Source: Pempheris klunzingeri (Eukaryota > Chordata > Actinopteri > Acropomatiformes > Pempheridae). Taken from it: a stretch of 64,000 bases of DNA. The notes beneath the pieces are model-generated. The model saw only the letters and a list, made by a program, of their open reading frames with translations, searched no databases and was not told the DNA's origin. Position 1 is the stretch's first letter. The number at the start of each line of letters is the position of its first letter. Positions 43,836 to 55,450 of the stretch are shown in pieces. The translations under genes were made by a program, and so were the position numbers. The stretch spans positions 14,870,309 through 14,934,308 of the forward strand of contig NC_092025.1 of assembly GCF_042242105.1 (NCBI RefSeq). Direction: 5' to 3'.

Positions 43836-44273
43836 ATATATATTATATATGATATTTAGTCAATACAATTTTATAGTTTTAAGTCATGTAGCTGTCTCCT
43901 CTGAAGCAAAATGTGTGTATTTTGCATTCAGAATAACTGGCAGCATTAGTTTGGGACCAGACTCTGATGCTGCTGCTCATTTGAGGAAGCAAAACCAAAA
44001 CGTTCCACTAACATGATCACTGAAACTAAGCTTGAGTCCTTCACATACACATTGTGCCTCCCTCCCATCTGACACTGCACACCTCCACTTTAACCACACT
44101 CTCTGTCAAACCAGTCTGTCCTGTCCTATTAAAATAGCCAAGAGGAGCACTGAAAGTCCAGGGGGATGCTGTAAACGGCGGTGAAAGGCTCTTAGCTCAT
44201 GTCTAGTCTAGTATGTATAACCCATTTGGATAGCTGAAAAAAGACCATTACTTGCCTGATCAAAGTGTAGTAG

Positions 44274-44279
44274 TTTATT
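44274..44279 (-). promoter_or_regulatory. Candidate poly(A) signal of the long-tail claudin
   Basis: AATAAA on the minus strand about 745 nt after the stop codon at 45,024. Between them I see only non-coding sequence and a GT microsatellite. Confidence 0.4.
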
Positions 44280-44993
44280 GAAAAGTAAACATACAAATAC
44301 ATGTCAGGAAAATCGAAAATAGAATAAACATAGTCACATTTTACAGTTGTGATAAAAAGCAAAACATCTGTTGACAGTAACAGTTTTGTAGCTGATGTAA
44401 TGCAAAAAGTGTAACTTTTTATTTGCAACAAATGGAGTTTTTCGTTGCCATACAGCTCATGAAAAAAACACATGCTTGAATTAACAATTCTAATGCTATC
44501 GATTTAAAGTAATGATTTAAAACAGGCTAAAACATGAAGCTGCTTCACGCTGCCTCTTTACTCGTATTATGTTCAGGTTGCTGTGTGTCCAGCAGAGACA
44601 GAGAAGCTGAAAAGTCTGAGGTAAAATTCTTAATGTGTACAGATTAATGTTAAAAGTCATTTAGTGCATTTAAACAGTGAGGTGAAAATTGACACCAAGA
44701 AGGTGATTTTGGAAAAAGAGGACACCAATAGCATACTTTACTTCATCTTAGTATGTTACTGAACATTTTTAGAGCTGCTATTCTCCTGACTATTGATGAT
44801 TGTAGTACAGATCTTTTCTCCTCTGTCCTTTGGTCAAAACAACATGCTTGATACTTGAATACAATGTTCACCACACAAACTACACAAAGCACAAAATAAG
44901 TAAACTAGTACCTCTAAACTCAGGATGTAAAACTTCAGTGTCGTGTGTGTAAACATAAGTACGTACATTAAATGTGTGTTGCATTTGTGTGAA

Positions 44994-45018
44994 TGTGTGT
45001 GTGTGTGTGTGTGTGTGT
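44994..45018. repeat. (GT)n microsatellite next to the claudin stop codon
   Basis: GT run ending 6 nt from the stop codon of the long-tail claudin, so it lies at the very start of that 3' UTR. Confidence 0.9.
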
Positions 45019-45023
45019 CCATT

Positions 45024-46010
45024 TTATAGGTATGTTCTGGTCGGATTTGAGGATACATCCTCATTTTCCTCATTTTCACTCTTAACTGATAAACCCTTCT
45101 CCATTTCTGCTTGCTTCAGCTGAGACTTTGTAGACGGTGCCTCACTGTGCTCAGATTTTGTCGACTCTGGTCTTTGGATCTGAGACTTTGTTGATGGTAC
45201 CCATGATCTTTCTGACTCCTGTCTCAAGTCCTGCTCAGGCCCGTCCTCCCAGGGAGGCCTTGTGTACAGCTGAGACTTGGATGATGCTCCCTCGTAGCTT
45301 TGAGACCTGGGAAACGCCACTCTGACAGGCTGAGTCTTTGCTGGTGATATTCTGCTGTGATGAGAACCTGCCTGGCTGGCCCCGTTAGAGGAGCGGACCA
45401 CCAAGTAGCGGACGGAGGGGCTCTTGTCTGCGTCGTGGGCTTTGAGGGGGCAGGCTGAGCTGATGAACAAACCTCCTCCCAGAATAAGCAGGATGGACGC
45501 TCCCCAGCCGATGTAGAGACAGGCCCCGAGCTCCCTCCGCTGAGCGTCTATGGAGGCGCTGTAGAACTTCCTCACCACGACCCCAGCCGCCCAAGATGTG
45601 GGAATCAAACACAGCAGCCCTGTGGTAATCAATACTGCCCCTGCTGCTATAGCCACTTTGCCCTTTACCCCGCCTCCTTCTTCATCCAAAAAGCGAGTGC
45701 ACTTCCCTCCAATGAAGGCCAGAATGAGGCCTGCGCTGCCTATAGTGATGGCGAGGACGGTGAGAGCCCTGGCGGCCTGCAGGTCTGTGGTGAGAGCGAG
45801 GAGAGATTCATAAGGTTTACACTGGATCTGCCCCGTGCTCTGGACCACGCAGGTCATCCAGATGCCCTCCCAGATGGTCTGGGAGGTGACGATGGTGCTG
45901 CCCACGAAGGCTGTGACCCGCCACAGGGGCAGTATGCAGCTGATGATGACCCCTGCCCAACCCAAGAGGCACAGGGCGCTTGCCAGCATCTGCATCCCCA
46001 TAGAGGCCAT
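45024..46010 (-). CDS. Claudin with a long repetitive C-terminal tail
   Basis: Uninterrupted frame of 328 aa, starting at the claudin-type MASMGMQM. An upstream in-frame ATG at 46,109 would add 33 residues, but the chosen ATG has the better context and aligns with other claudins. Four membrane segments lie at about 8-28, 82-104, 118-140 and 160-185. ECL1 carries the W30, W47-EGIW51, C54, C64, R81 signature (GIW instead of GLW). Claudin pores and barriers form in tight junctions. The usual 25-30-residue tail is here about 135 residues, with repeated SSKSQ, STKSQ, STKSE, STKSQ and SVKSE units. It ends RTYL, a T-x-hydrophobic PDZ ligand rather than the common YV. Nearest family is uncertain (claudin-3/4 or 8 type). 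Confidence 0.92.
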   Translation of the reverse strand: MASMGMQMLASALCLLGWAGVIISCILPLWRVTAFVGSTIVTSQTIWEGIWMTCVVQSTGQIQCKPYESLLALTTDLQAARALTVLAITIGSAGLILAFIGGKCTRFLDEEGGGVKGKVAIAAGAVLITTGLLCLIPTSWAAGVVVRKFYSASIDAQRRELGACLYIGWGASILLILGGGLFISSACPLKAHDADKSPSVRYLVVRSSNGASQAGSHHSRISPAKTQPVRVAFPRSQSYEGASSKSQLYTRPPWEDGPEQDLRQESERSWVPSTKSQIQRPESTKSEHSEAPSTKSQLKQAEMEKGLSVKSENEENEDVSSNPTRTYL

Positions 46011-47295
46011 GATGTGGAGGAGGAGGGAAGATCTCTGAAGCTGCTCGAGAAAAATCCTCACAGACCTTAGAAAAGTGCCCTGATGTTGTTGAGCTTCCTG
46101 TGCTGTCAATCCTGATTTCTTTGGTTATTCTTCTCTTCTCTTGTATCTTTCTGCCAAATTGTCCATGTCAGTGTTTCTCACCATCCGATGTCGCCGTTTT
46201 CAAATCCATTTTTATGCGATTCTTCGATTATTTTTTTCTTGCCACAGTTGCAATGTTGTAGTATCGATCCAGAGAAAGAAGAACTATTTCAGTTGTCCGT
46301 CCAGCCTCTACTAGCTTTCAGTTGACTCCAGGTGTGTCTCAGTTCAGCCTTAGTTCATTTGTTGACAGTCTACTTTCCCTCCGCCTCCCCCTCCTCCTTT
46401 GTATCCCTATTTGCTGTCCTCTCCTTCCCCCTCTCTCTCTCTCTCTGTCTCTTCTCTGTTTATTCTCTGCCTGAGAGTGTGAGTCTTCCTGCTCTGTCAC
46501 CTGAGCGGCTGCCTGTGCGCTACTGGCCAGGTGTAGATGCACCACACCTATTCTATTGGGAAAAGAAAGGGGAGGAGGAGGTTGGCAGTAAAAATGGAGA
46601 GAAAGAGGTAGAGAAAGAGAGAAATGCAGCATTGAAACAGTGACATCAAGTATTCCCTCCCTCACTGCCATCATCTGACGAGTTCATTTAACAATAGACG
46701 TTGGATAAAGCAGAAAGAATGATTCGCCTCTGGTCGTTAAACTTGTTTATAAAATGCTACGCCGGTTTCTTTGCTCTGTCACACACCATCTCTCTGCTGA
46801 ATTGGATTTGGTTTCACCTGAAAAGTTAACAAATATGTCAGTGTATGGGTGTGTTTGGATACACATCACAGGCATCACTGTGTATGTGCATGTGAGTAAT
46901 ATTTGCATGCAGAATGTCTCCTAGAAGAAAACCTGTTTCATTCTTGCAGCAGTTCCTGCACAGAAAAACCTGCTTTAAACACGAAAACCCTCTCTTCACA
47001 AACCAGGAACACACACACACACACACACACTATCTAGCCTTTTAATCAGGCTCAGAAAAAATTTTAATCTTGCGGTCCTTGTAAAGTTCAGAGGGATACT
47101 TTTTGTTTCTATTCCTTTTTTCCCCCACATTATGGCAAACCAAATTTTCATTTCCACATAATTGTATGCTCATGTTTAAAGGACACAGCAAATCTCTTTT
47201 TCTCGATCTGATTAGTCTAATGAGATAAAAAGAGGGAATACGTCAAACACACTCAAACTCAAAACATAAACACACAGTCAGGCTCAGTCTCCTTG
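46011..47295. other. No gene seen; claudin 5' flank
   Basis: Contains the upstream region of the long-tail claudin, a pyrimidine/CT-rich stretch at 46,370-46,470 and a short CA run at 47,009-47,030. The overlapping frames here are low complexity. Confidence 0.5.
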
Positions 47296-47301
47296 TTTAT
47301 T
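47296..47301 (-). promoter_or_regulatory. Candidate poly(A) signal of the claudin at 48,010
   Basis: AATAAA on the minus strand about 710 nt after the stop codon at 48,010. Confidence 0.45.
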
Positions 47302-48009
47302 CAAAAACATTTCTTTTGGCATGGAGGGACACACTGTCACACAACCTGTTCGTAAGGATTCCTTCATGCTCACTTGAAAGACCAGATCCACTGTTTGGCG
47401 GGTTTTCTTGGCTTGTCTCAGCACTGTAAATCATTTTCTCTTTGAAAATATGAAAACCGCCATATTGAGATAAAAGAAGAGAAAATAATCTCACAGTCAT
47501 CACGTGTCTAATAAATGACCTACATTTTTATGGCACACAAAACTAAAGAGGAAAACGTCAACTAGTTTGCTAGAGAAAAGAAGCCAAAATATCAGGTTCA
47601 TACACAAACTACACAGGCACATTTCACATATAGCAATTTGTAACACACATGTTCTGAATGCTACTCATGTCACAGAGAATATATTGTATCAGTATGTGGG
47701 TCTCATTAACAACACAAAAAATATAAGGAGTACAATAAAAAACAACAACAACAACATTGTCAAGTATAGAGAATCAAAAAACTGCACATTTTAAAACATA
47801 TGATTGTTATGAATGTTGATAAGACTAAAACACACGCTCATGATACCCATTCATACTGGAAAGGATCTTGTCTATTGTACCTACATGACATACATTATTA
47901 TTCTAAATGGTAGAACTCGGCTCATCTTCACGGACAAACGGAGGGTGAAACCCTCAAACTCTTTATCTCTTTCCTACAGACTGTCCCACTTCTGCTTTCC
48001 ACTGAAAAT

Positions 48010-48642
48010 CTAAACGTAGGCCTTGCTGCTGTCCACAGATCGAGCCTTGGAGTACTTCACATCATAGTCGTTCTCATCTCTAGGGGGACAGGAGCTGCAC
48101 AGGAGGCCTCCACCAAGGAACAGCAGCCCCGCAGAGCCCCAGCCGATGTAGAGCGAAGCCCCCAGCTCCCTCCTCTGAGCGTTGGTCATGATAGGGTTGT
48201 AGAAATCACGAATGATGGTGTTGGCGGTCCAGCAGACGGGGATAAGCACCATGAGGCCTGCGATGATGAAGATGACTCCAGCAGCGATGGCCACTTTGCA
48301 CTTCTGCCTCTCTTCCTCCACAAAGTTAGTGCACTTGGCCCCGACCACACCAAGAAGCATCCCAAAGACCCCGATGATGATGGCGATGACGACGAGTGCT
48401 CTGGCAGCCTGCAGGTCTTGAGGTAAGGCCAGGAGAGAGTCATAGATTTTGCACTGCATCTGGCCCGTACTCTGGGTCACACAGTTCATCCACAAACCCT
48501 CCCAGATGACCTGAGCTGTGACAATGTTGGCGCCAATGAAAGCTGTGACTTTCCAGGTGGGGAGAGCGCAGATGATGATGCTCCCCAGAAAGCCGATGAT
48601 GGCCAGGCTCAAACCTAGAATCTGTCTTCCACCAGACACCAT
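48010..48642 (-). CDS. Claudin (CLDN3/4/6-like), 210 aa
   Basis: Uninterrupted frame of usual length, starting [11 protein letters not shown]30, W47-EGLW51, C54, C64 and R81 form the ECL1 signature. ECL2 is short ([20 protein letters not shown]). There are four membrane segments and a 30-residue tail ending DSSKAYV, the canonical YV ligand for ZO-1-type PDZ domains. It is expected at epithelial tight junctions. Members of this cluster are too similar in their core to name individual orthologues by eye. A TATA-like ATAAAAA (48,718-48,724) lies about 80 nt upstream. Confidence 0.95.
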   Translation of the reverse strand: MVSGGRQILGLSLAIIGFLGSIIICALPTWKVTAFIGANIVTAQVIWEGLWMNCVTQSTGQMQCKIYDSLLALPQDLQAARALVVIAIIIGVFGMLLGVVGAKCTNFVEEERQKCKVAIAAGVIFIIAGLMVLIPVCWTANTIIRDFYNPIMTNAQRRELGASLYIGWGSAGLLFLGGGLLCSSCPPRDENDYDVKYSKARSVDSSKAYV

Positions 48643-48759
48643 GCTGAGGCTCTGTCGATCTCTTGACGGAAGTAAGACTTGCTGAGCGCTGGAGTAGTAG
48701 TAGTAGCCGGCCAGTAGTTTTTATTGCCCACTCAGAGGAGAAGTTGACAATAGCTTCCT

Positions 48760-50414
48760 CACTCACAGCTCCTGTTGTAAAAGGAATCGGTCAGAGGAGG
48801 AGTTTTCGAGCCTCATCTCAAAGCTGAAACTCGTTTGTGAAGAATTCTCACCTGACCAGATTGTTTCTCGGCACTGGCAGAAAGCAGAGCACAGTTTCAG
48901 AGATGTACACAGAGGCCCCTATAAGGACAAAATCCCACGAATACTGCACACAGTTCCCCAACAACACACAAGAACAGTTGTTGTGTATATTAAAAAACAT
49001 ATTTTGAAAACACTCACCAGTAATGAAGGCACTCCCGTATTCGCTTAAGTATGCAGAGGGACTTATCAAGTGATCAGCAATCAGGAAACACACCTTTCAG
49101 CTGCAGTTTCAGTGTCTGTTTCCTCTTTATTTTGATTCATGTAGCTGTGAAGAATTATTCATTTGACTTTTAAATCCAAAATTTAACTACCACTTATATC
49201 CCTATGAATAAAGAAGCTCCTCTTAAGAAATCAAAATTTTTACGGTTTCATGAAATGTTTGACAGTCATTCACAGAGAATGTACTCATTAACAGCTTTGA
49301 AATGGCTCCCAGACAGAACGCATCACCATGCCTATCGATACCAGCAGCATTCAAGTGTAATGACATGTAGGTGTTTGCATGCATCTCTCTCATACTTCCT
49401 GCAGCCAGTCAGCTACACAGCACCACCTGTGTGATCAGTGTTCAGTACATGCAGTAGATAGATATTTTCTCAATGAGCATCTGTGCTTCAAGAGTGTCCT
49501 TGGACACCATGCTATGGTATAATATTATATTAATTATATTTGCCTAGAGTTTCCTATATAGCTCAGAAAAACATGCACTCTAAAATGCATTTTCTCATCA
49601 CAAAATGTATCACAATATCTCTGGAGGAAGAAAAGGAATAAATAATATTCTACAAAAGAAAATTTGATTAATCTTCAACAATGTGCCTGGTCCTTATTGT
49701 GAAAAACACAAAAGAAAATGGGAAATCTATTGACTCTGTTAGATAAAATGTTACAGGAGCAGTACAATTCATAAAATGAACCTCTTAACATAATACATTT
49801 TAAAGTTGTTAGAATAATCTTACTTTACACTGTCACTGTTAAATATATGTTGTGCATCATCTTACTCTAGTTATTCATTGAAATACATGCTGTTTGTAAT
49901 AATGATATAATGATGCAAACCTAAGACTAAAGCAAAATTAATTTTATGGTTACACCCATTGTGCATCAATGTATATCAAATTCCCCCAGATTTTGCCCAA
50001 TCATAGACTGTATAAAATAAAAATAAATAACAAAACAGATAGATAAAATATTTGGTATATAACATTAGGATCTCCACTGGAATTTAAAAATTTGGCTGCA
50101 CAGCATGATTTTTTAGCGACTGGTCTGGCAGGCCACTGCTTATGAAAGATGATAAACTTTACTGATCAGTCCAAAAGAAGAATTAATTAACATGTGAATA
50201 GAGACAGTCAGTGACCACAGGTCAGTCATTCTCAGAACAAGGATCCATGCAGATCCGCCCATCCAGATTTGTTTAGGACATTCTGCACTAATATTCACTC
50301 TGCACTGTTGTGGCTCTGCTGGCGACGTCACACACAATTTGGCTTCATTCCCACGAAAGAGCTCCTCCCCTCGTCTGGTGTCCCTGATCTGTCTGAGGGA
50401 CTGAAGTCCTCTGC
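48760..50414. other. No gene seen between claudins
   Basis: AT-rich intergenic DNA, with no exon or recognised repeat. Confidence 0.5.
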
Positions 50415-52087
50415 TCAGATCCTGGTTGTGTCAGTCCAACCCCAACTCTGAGCTTTATTCAGGGAGTTGTAGTCGTGTACTTGGGCTACGTGCTCTACCT
50501 TACTTGGAGTGCGACGATCAACCATCCTCGAGCTGTTCGATCTCATGACATCAGACCTCAGAGTGGCCATGCCGGATGAGCTGTCGCTGAATGGAGGGTT
50601 GGTGCTGTACGGCGTGTAGGAGTAGTAGGAAGGCTGGGATCTCTCCTTCTCCCCACAGACGAAACAGATCAGAGCACCGCCGAGCAGGAGCAGCACAGAG
50701 GAGGCCCAGCCTATGTAGATGGAGGAGCCCACCTCTCTCTTCAGGGCCGCAACCACTAAGGGGTCATTGTAGACTGAGATCGTTGCTGCTGCTGACCAGC
50801 TGACTGAAATCAGGCACAGGATGCCCGCTAGGACACACAGAGCGCCACCCAGCAGACACGCCTGGAAAAATGAAGGATGTCCGTGATTGAAAGTTATCTT
50901 GGGACCATCATGGTGACAGCAGTGAAACTTGCCGTCAAAGTGTCAATTTTCATACAAAAGTAGCTGCCAAAGTCAGAAATTTTCAAATCTCACAGACAAT
51001 GGCTTTAATGTGGCATGTGCACACAAATATAAGATTTTGCACACTCCATGTTTTTAGAAAATACTTTTTTTTTTTTTTTTTTTTTTACGTTTCTGTTCTG
51101 TTACTAATGATTGTCAGGTGCCAGTGTAGTACTGCAACAAATGTTACTGCACTAACTGCTCTGGGACACAAGGACATCAAAATACAAAACACCCACTCTA
51201 TACGGCATGACAACAACTTCAGCACCTTCTTTCTGGAGGAAGAGGTGCTCGGAGGCTCTAAGGGGTCAGGTGGATCGCCACTACAGTTGGCAACGCCTCC
51301 TCCTCCGAGGGCGATGATGAAGCCCAGGAGGCCGGCGAGGATGGAGATCAATGTGAGGGCACGTCCAGCCTGGATGTCAGCGGTCAGAGTGTTGGACGTG
51401 GTGTGTCTCTTGCACTGCATCTGACCCGTGGCCTGAAGGATGCAGTGTAACCACAGACCGTCCCACACCTGATACAGAGACAGAATGAAGCTTCAGCGAG
51501 AGTTAAATAGCTGGAAAACATATCGATCAGGTTTTGGTGTAGGTGTGGTGATCCATGAAAGCTGAATTCCTGTTTTTGTGGTGACAAGCAGCTGTTCAGT
51601 TATGCTGTGTGATGATGATGCAAAAGTCCAAATTCAAAGTCTTTGAATGTTGTTGTCACATTTAATTTATTTTTTGGTGTTGGATTTTATTGTTTTAATT
51701 CAAAGTCAGGAAACTGACCATGTCACCCAGAATTATACTGGAACTAAAACACATTTGAATCACATTGTATACTCTTCACATTATAATAGTGACCCTCTAT
51801 GCTTTGCTGATTCTTACCCTCTCAGAAAGTCTGTAAAGTGTTTTAGTTGTTAAATAGATAAAACCTGGGAGATTTTATTTTTAACAAGAGGTATGTAAAA
51901 CTCATTTCTATCTTTCATTCTTTTAATTTCTCTGTGAAGAATATTGACTTACCGATTGTGCAGTTACAATATTTGCTCCCACAAAAGATGTCTCGCGCCA
52001 CATTGGCAGTCCGCACGCCAAACACACTCCTAAAACACCCATCAGGACGAGTGCCAGACCCCCGATCAGCCTGCCCTGCCCCCCCAT
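50415..52087 (-). CDS. Intron-containing claudin with long cytoplasmic loop (three exons)
   Basis: Exons are 51,953-52,087; 51,226-51,468; 50,415-50,861. Junctions are GT-AG and phase 0, giving 274 aa. W30, W47-DGLW51, C54, C64 and R81 keep the claudin ECL1 signature, split by intron 1 between S45 and V46. The loop between membrane segments 2 and 3 is enlarged and Pro/Ser-rich (CSGDPPDPLEPPSTSSSRKK) instead of the usual C-T-x-C-x-E loop, and intron 2 falls at its end. The tail of about 85 residues is Ser/Tyr-rich (YYSYTPYSTNPPFSDSSS) and ends TDTTRI, not YV. An AATAAA lies inside the last coding exon (50,454-50,459). Intron 2 has a T22 tract (51,065-51,086). Confidence 0.88.
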
Positions 52088-52489
52088 TTAGAAAATATGC
52101 ACTTATGCAGAAGTAAACTAAAACCAGAGCTGAGGTTAAAAAAGGTTATAATCTTTAGTGTCTGTTAGCAGATTTTCAAAGGAGAAAAATAGACATTTCT
52201 CTTGACGTGTGTCTGTTGAAATAGAGTAAGCTGCTCTCGTAAGCTGTTATGTTTTGCTGTTACTTTAAGTCGTCAGATGACACAAAGATCAACAGAGATA
52301 TGCAAATGTGGTCGAGAGAGAGGCGGCTTGTGAGCTCTCTGTAAATATACATAGAGCATTCAAACACCTCTGAGCTAGAACCAATTCAAGTTTTTCAGGC
52401 TTTTCAGACATTGACATGCTTGATGTAGAGCACTGGCTTCTCAAAGTAGCTTATCTGCTTTTATGTTGTTTATCTGCTTTTATGTTGTT

Positions 52490-52620
52490 TTTTAGGCTGC
52501 GTTCTTAAACGTTGTTGCTTTTTTTAAATGTCTTGTGTTTTTTTAATTGTTGTACTTTGAGATTTGTATCTCCAAATGTAAAGTGCATTATAATTAAAAT
52601 GTAGTATTATTATTATCATA
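52490..52620 (+). repeat. LINE-type 3' tail with (ATT)n
   Basis: Runs through TTGTACTTTGAGATTTGTAT, AAAGTGCATTATAATTAAAA and ends TATTATTATTAT. It has the layout of an L2/CR1-like 3' end and is heavily truncated. Confidence 0.6.
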
Positions 52621-53560
52621 TTCTTTCAATTTGTTTCAGCTGTTTTGGGCACCATACATCTCTAGACAGAATCTTGTTTTCATCCAAGCAACATTCGTAA
52701 CTTGTGCAATTGTTGTTATGAATATTAGTATGAAAGACAAAAGAAATGCACATTTTTTTTTGTACAAAAATACAAATACATAAAGGTGAATTTACTGGTT
52801 AAAGATACGTTGATACAAATATTCATAGTTTTCACTGTGACATGATGAAGTTTTGCCAACAACTGAACAACTTAGCAAACATTTAGTTTGCCTCAATACA
52901 AGGAAAAAAAAGATGGAAAAAGTCAAGAGGAGAACTGAGACATTTTAGTTTCCTGTACAATTCATCGTCTTTCACAGCTCTCGTATGATGGAGAGTATGA
53001 ACGAGTTTTTATTTAGTCGATTTCCTATTTTGCCTCAGTTTCCTGAAAATTGTCTCTGAAACTCGTAAAAAACAACTGAAACTGCCTGTTGCAAATAAAG
53101 ACAGATGTCACCACACTGGCAGCAAAAGAAATACTATTTAAGATAAGATTATGAGTGAACATGGTGCCGATAGTCTTTGCAGGTGTTCAAAACTGATTGT
53201 GCTTGCAGCATTCATAATTTGTGCTAGACATACTAAAACATTTCACATCAACTCAGATCTCTGCATTAAACATCTTTTTACATTCAGCATCCTGTAATAT
53301 CACTTTATACAACTATTTTTAATTCTTCGCTGTAAAAACAACATTAAAACCACACGTCTTGCTTGTGCCATGAACTGTACACTTCAATATGCTACATGTT
53401 TTCATTTCCATATAGTGCAATTAACTATTGCTGAAAAAGGCGCTTTAATCAAAGACTGAGATGAAGAAAGTCCATCAGAGTAAACTGTACATTTTCAACC
53501 ACAGTATGTCATTGATGAATGGCAACGTGTAATCTCTTCCCCTCTCTCTTCTCCTCATCC
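52621..53560. other. No gene seen; probable claudin 3' UTR
   Basis: Upstream on the plus strand of the tail-less claudin's stop codon, so the nearer part is its 3' UTR. A possible AATAAA on the minus strand lies at 53,008-53,013, about 550 nt after the stop. Confidence 0.4.
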
Positions 53561-54121
53561 TCAGCATCTGTTGTAAGTGCTGCACAAAATCCCTCCTCCA
53601 ATGACGAGCAGAGCTCCAGACGTCCAGCCCACATATATGGAGGCGCCGAGCTCACCCCTCCTCTCGCTGGTCGCCAGGGGGTTGTTGAAACCTGTGATGA
53701 TGTTGTGAGCTGACCAGCTGACGGGAATAATACACAGGAGTCCCGCTAATATAAACACCACACCTCCCGCCACGCCAACATTAGCCTTTTTCAGCCAGTC
53801 ATCACGAAAGAAGTTGGTGCAGTGGGCCCCGACCACAGTGAGCCCAATGGCCACCACGCTGACAGCGATGGAGACACAGATCAGAGCCCTGGCAGCCTGC
53901 AGGTCCTGTGGTAGAGCCAGAAAGGAGTCGTAGGCCTTACACTGCAAGTGGCCCGTGCTCTGGATCACACAGTTCATCCATAAACCTTCCCAGAAGACCT
54001 GCGCAGTGATGATGTTTGCCCCAACAAAGGCCGTCACCTTCCACATGGGCAGTGCGCAGATGAGGATTGTGCCAAGAAAGCCAATTATTGCCAAACACAT
54101 ACCAACGAGCTGAGTCTGCAT
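53561..54121 (-). CDS. Short claudin lacking the C-terminal tail, 186 aa
   Basis: Starts [17 protein letters not shown], three residues shorter at the N-terminus than its neighbours. W27, W44-EGLW48, C51 and C61 form the ECL1 signature. The first loop between segments 2 and 3 is HCTNFFRDDWLKKAN. ECL2 is unusual (GFNNPLATSERRGELG). The frame ends GGGILCSTYNRC right after membrane segment 4, so the cytoplasmic tail and the YV PDZ ligand are absent. Other frames downstream do not show a tail, so this is not an obvious recent frameshift. It may be anchored to the junction only through partner claudins (inference). Confidence 0.92.
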   Translation of the reverse strand: MQTQLVGMCLAIIGFLGTILICALPMWKVTAFVGANIITAQVFWEGLWMNCVIQSTGHLQCKAYDSFLALPQDLQAARALICVSIAVSVVAIGLTVVGAHCTNFFRDDWLKKANVGVAGGVVFILAGLLCIIPVSWSAHNIITGFNNPLATSERRGELGASIYVGWTSGALLVIGGGILCSTYNRC

Positions 54122-54779
54122 TTTGCCAACAAAACTAATCCAAGGCAGGCGTTTAGGTTTGCCACAAAATCAAAGACAGCAACAAAATCCACATTTAGTT
54201 GAGCTGAAGATCATTTTTAAAACGAGCTTTCACCCGGCTGTAAAAGTTGCTGGTTGTGTTTTGCTTCATGGTTTTTCACGGCAGGTGGAGGAACAACAGG
54301 GAGGGGACTTCGCTAGTTTGCGGCTCAGGTTTCCTGCTTGTCCTGATTCCTGTGCTCACTATGAATAAGTAGGAGGAGAAAGTTGTTAACAAAAGCAACC
54401 GTGTATAAAAACGGCTTTGTGACCGAAATCAAAAGCCTGCGATCTCACATTTTAAATGGATTGAAGCCCCAACTCAAACAAGGCGAGCATTCACATGTCT
54501 TCAGATCGGACTTTATATAGGAATAGTTTTAAATCTCACATAACATATTACATGAATGCATGAACTTTCAAACAATGAGCATCATATGTGTACAGAGCTT
54601 GAGGAAAAAATATGCGCTGATACATTCAGAGAAGGGTAAAGTATGCTAACGCTGTTCAATTAAAGGTGAAGAGATTCAGTTCAAAACAATACTTGGATTA
54701 TAATACTGAAAAGAATCAAGAACAGAGGAATGATGAGTCAGATCTGCTGTCTGTCTCAAACTTCACAAATACTGCAGTG

Positions 54780-54860
54780 ATGTATTTAATCTGTAAACCA
54801 CTCACAGTTTGGCATTTTGGGAAATACACTGTCTTGCTGAGAATTAGAAGATGAATACAA
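54780..54860 (+). repeat. Dispersed repeat (GCTTAGCTTAGC family), 5' fragment
   Basis: GTTTGGCATTTTGGGAAATA followed by ACTGTCTTGCTGAGAATTAG, the part that normally precedes the block at 21,950-22,130. Confidence 0.55.
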
Positions 54861-54949
54861 CTCTTATATATGAATATATACATTGCTATTTATAATATAA
54901 ATAGCCCCACCTTTACTAGCTGCAACATTTAAGTGACGTAGACATGAAT

Positions 54950-55110
54950 CCATCTGATAATTATAATCCAATAATGTAATATAGGCCTTAATTGTTCTGG
55001 AATGGGCCATTTTGCATAATGAGTGGGCCTACTTTTACTTTCAGTACTTAAAATCTATTTTGATGTTAAGTAGTTTTATCTAAGTGAAAGTAGTATTTGA
55101 GTACTTCTAC
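54950..55110 (+). repeat. Fragment of a TACTTAAGTA-type MITE
   Basis: Shows TTTTGCATAATGAGTGGGCC, TACTTTTACTTTCAGTACTT and GAGTACTTCTACTTTT. Similar blocks lie at 60,700-60,870. Confidence 0.5.
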
Positions 55111-55114
55111 TTTT

Positions 55115-55310
55115 TTTTAAATTTGTTTTTCTTTTGCTATTTTGATGCTTTATTAGATAGGACAGAATAAGTAGAGGAAAGGGGGATAGAGAGAGGGGAT
55201 GATATGCAGCAAAGGGCCACAGGGCGGACTGGAACACAGGCCACTGCAGTTAGGAGTGAGCCTGAAAGATGCACGCTGTACCAGGCGAGCTACCTGGGCA
55301 CCCCAGGTAA
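55115..55310 (-). repeat. tRNA-like dispersed repeat / SINE fragment
   Basis: Read on the minus strand it starts GGGTGCCCAGGTAGCTCGCC, with a tRNA-like head and later GCCTGTGTTCCAGTCCGCCC. It then passes through CCTTTGCTGCATATCATCCC to a T-rich/A-rich tail. The head mimics a tRNA A/B-box layout but is degenerate, so it is not a tRNA gene. Confidence 0.55.
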
Positions 55311-55450
55311 ACAAGATATAACGTGTTAATCAGTGAGCTTTAGAGGTGCTGGTTGGAGGATTTTTCACCTTGGACAGAGCCAGGCTAGCTATTTCCCCTT
55401 TTCCAGCCTTTCTGCTAATATAAGCTAAGCTAACTGTCTGCAGCTTCATA
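55310..55450 (-). repeat. Dispersed repeat (GCTTAGCTTAGC family), reversed copy
   Basis: Minus strand carries AGACAGTTAGCTTAGCTTAT, AGCTAGCCTGGCTCTGTCCA and TAAAGCTCACTGATTAACAC in the same order as in 21,950-22,130. Confidence 0.6.

Noticed and set aside
45598-46038. Plus-strand open frames antisense to the claudins (also 56,862-57,407 and 62,409-62,729)
   Set aside because: They mirror GC-rich conserved claudin codons and are shadows of the real genes.
50454-50459. AATAAA inside the last exon of the intron-containing claudin as a premature poly(A) site
   Set aside because: It encodes Asn-Lys in frame, and I see no reason to think it is used; the exon stays open to the stop 37 nt further on.
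55115-55310. tRNA gene on the minus strand
   Set aside because: The A/B-box-like head is degenerate, lacks a closed acceptor stem and is followed by a repeat body; it is a tRNA-like dispersed repeat.
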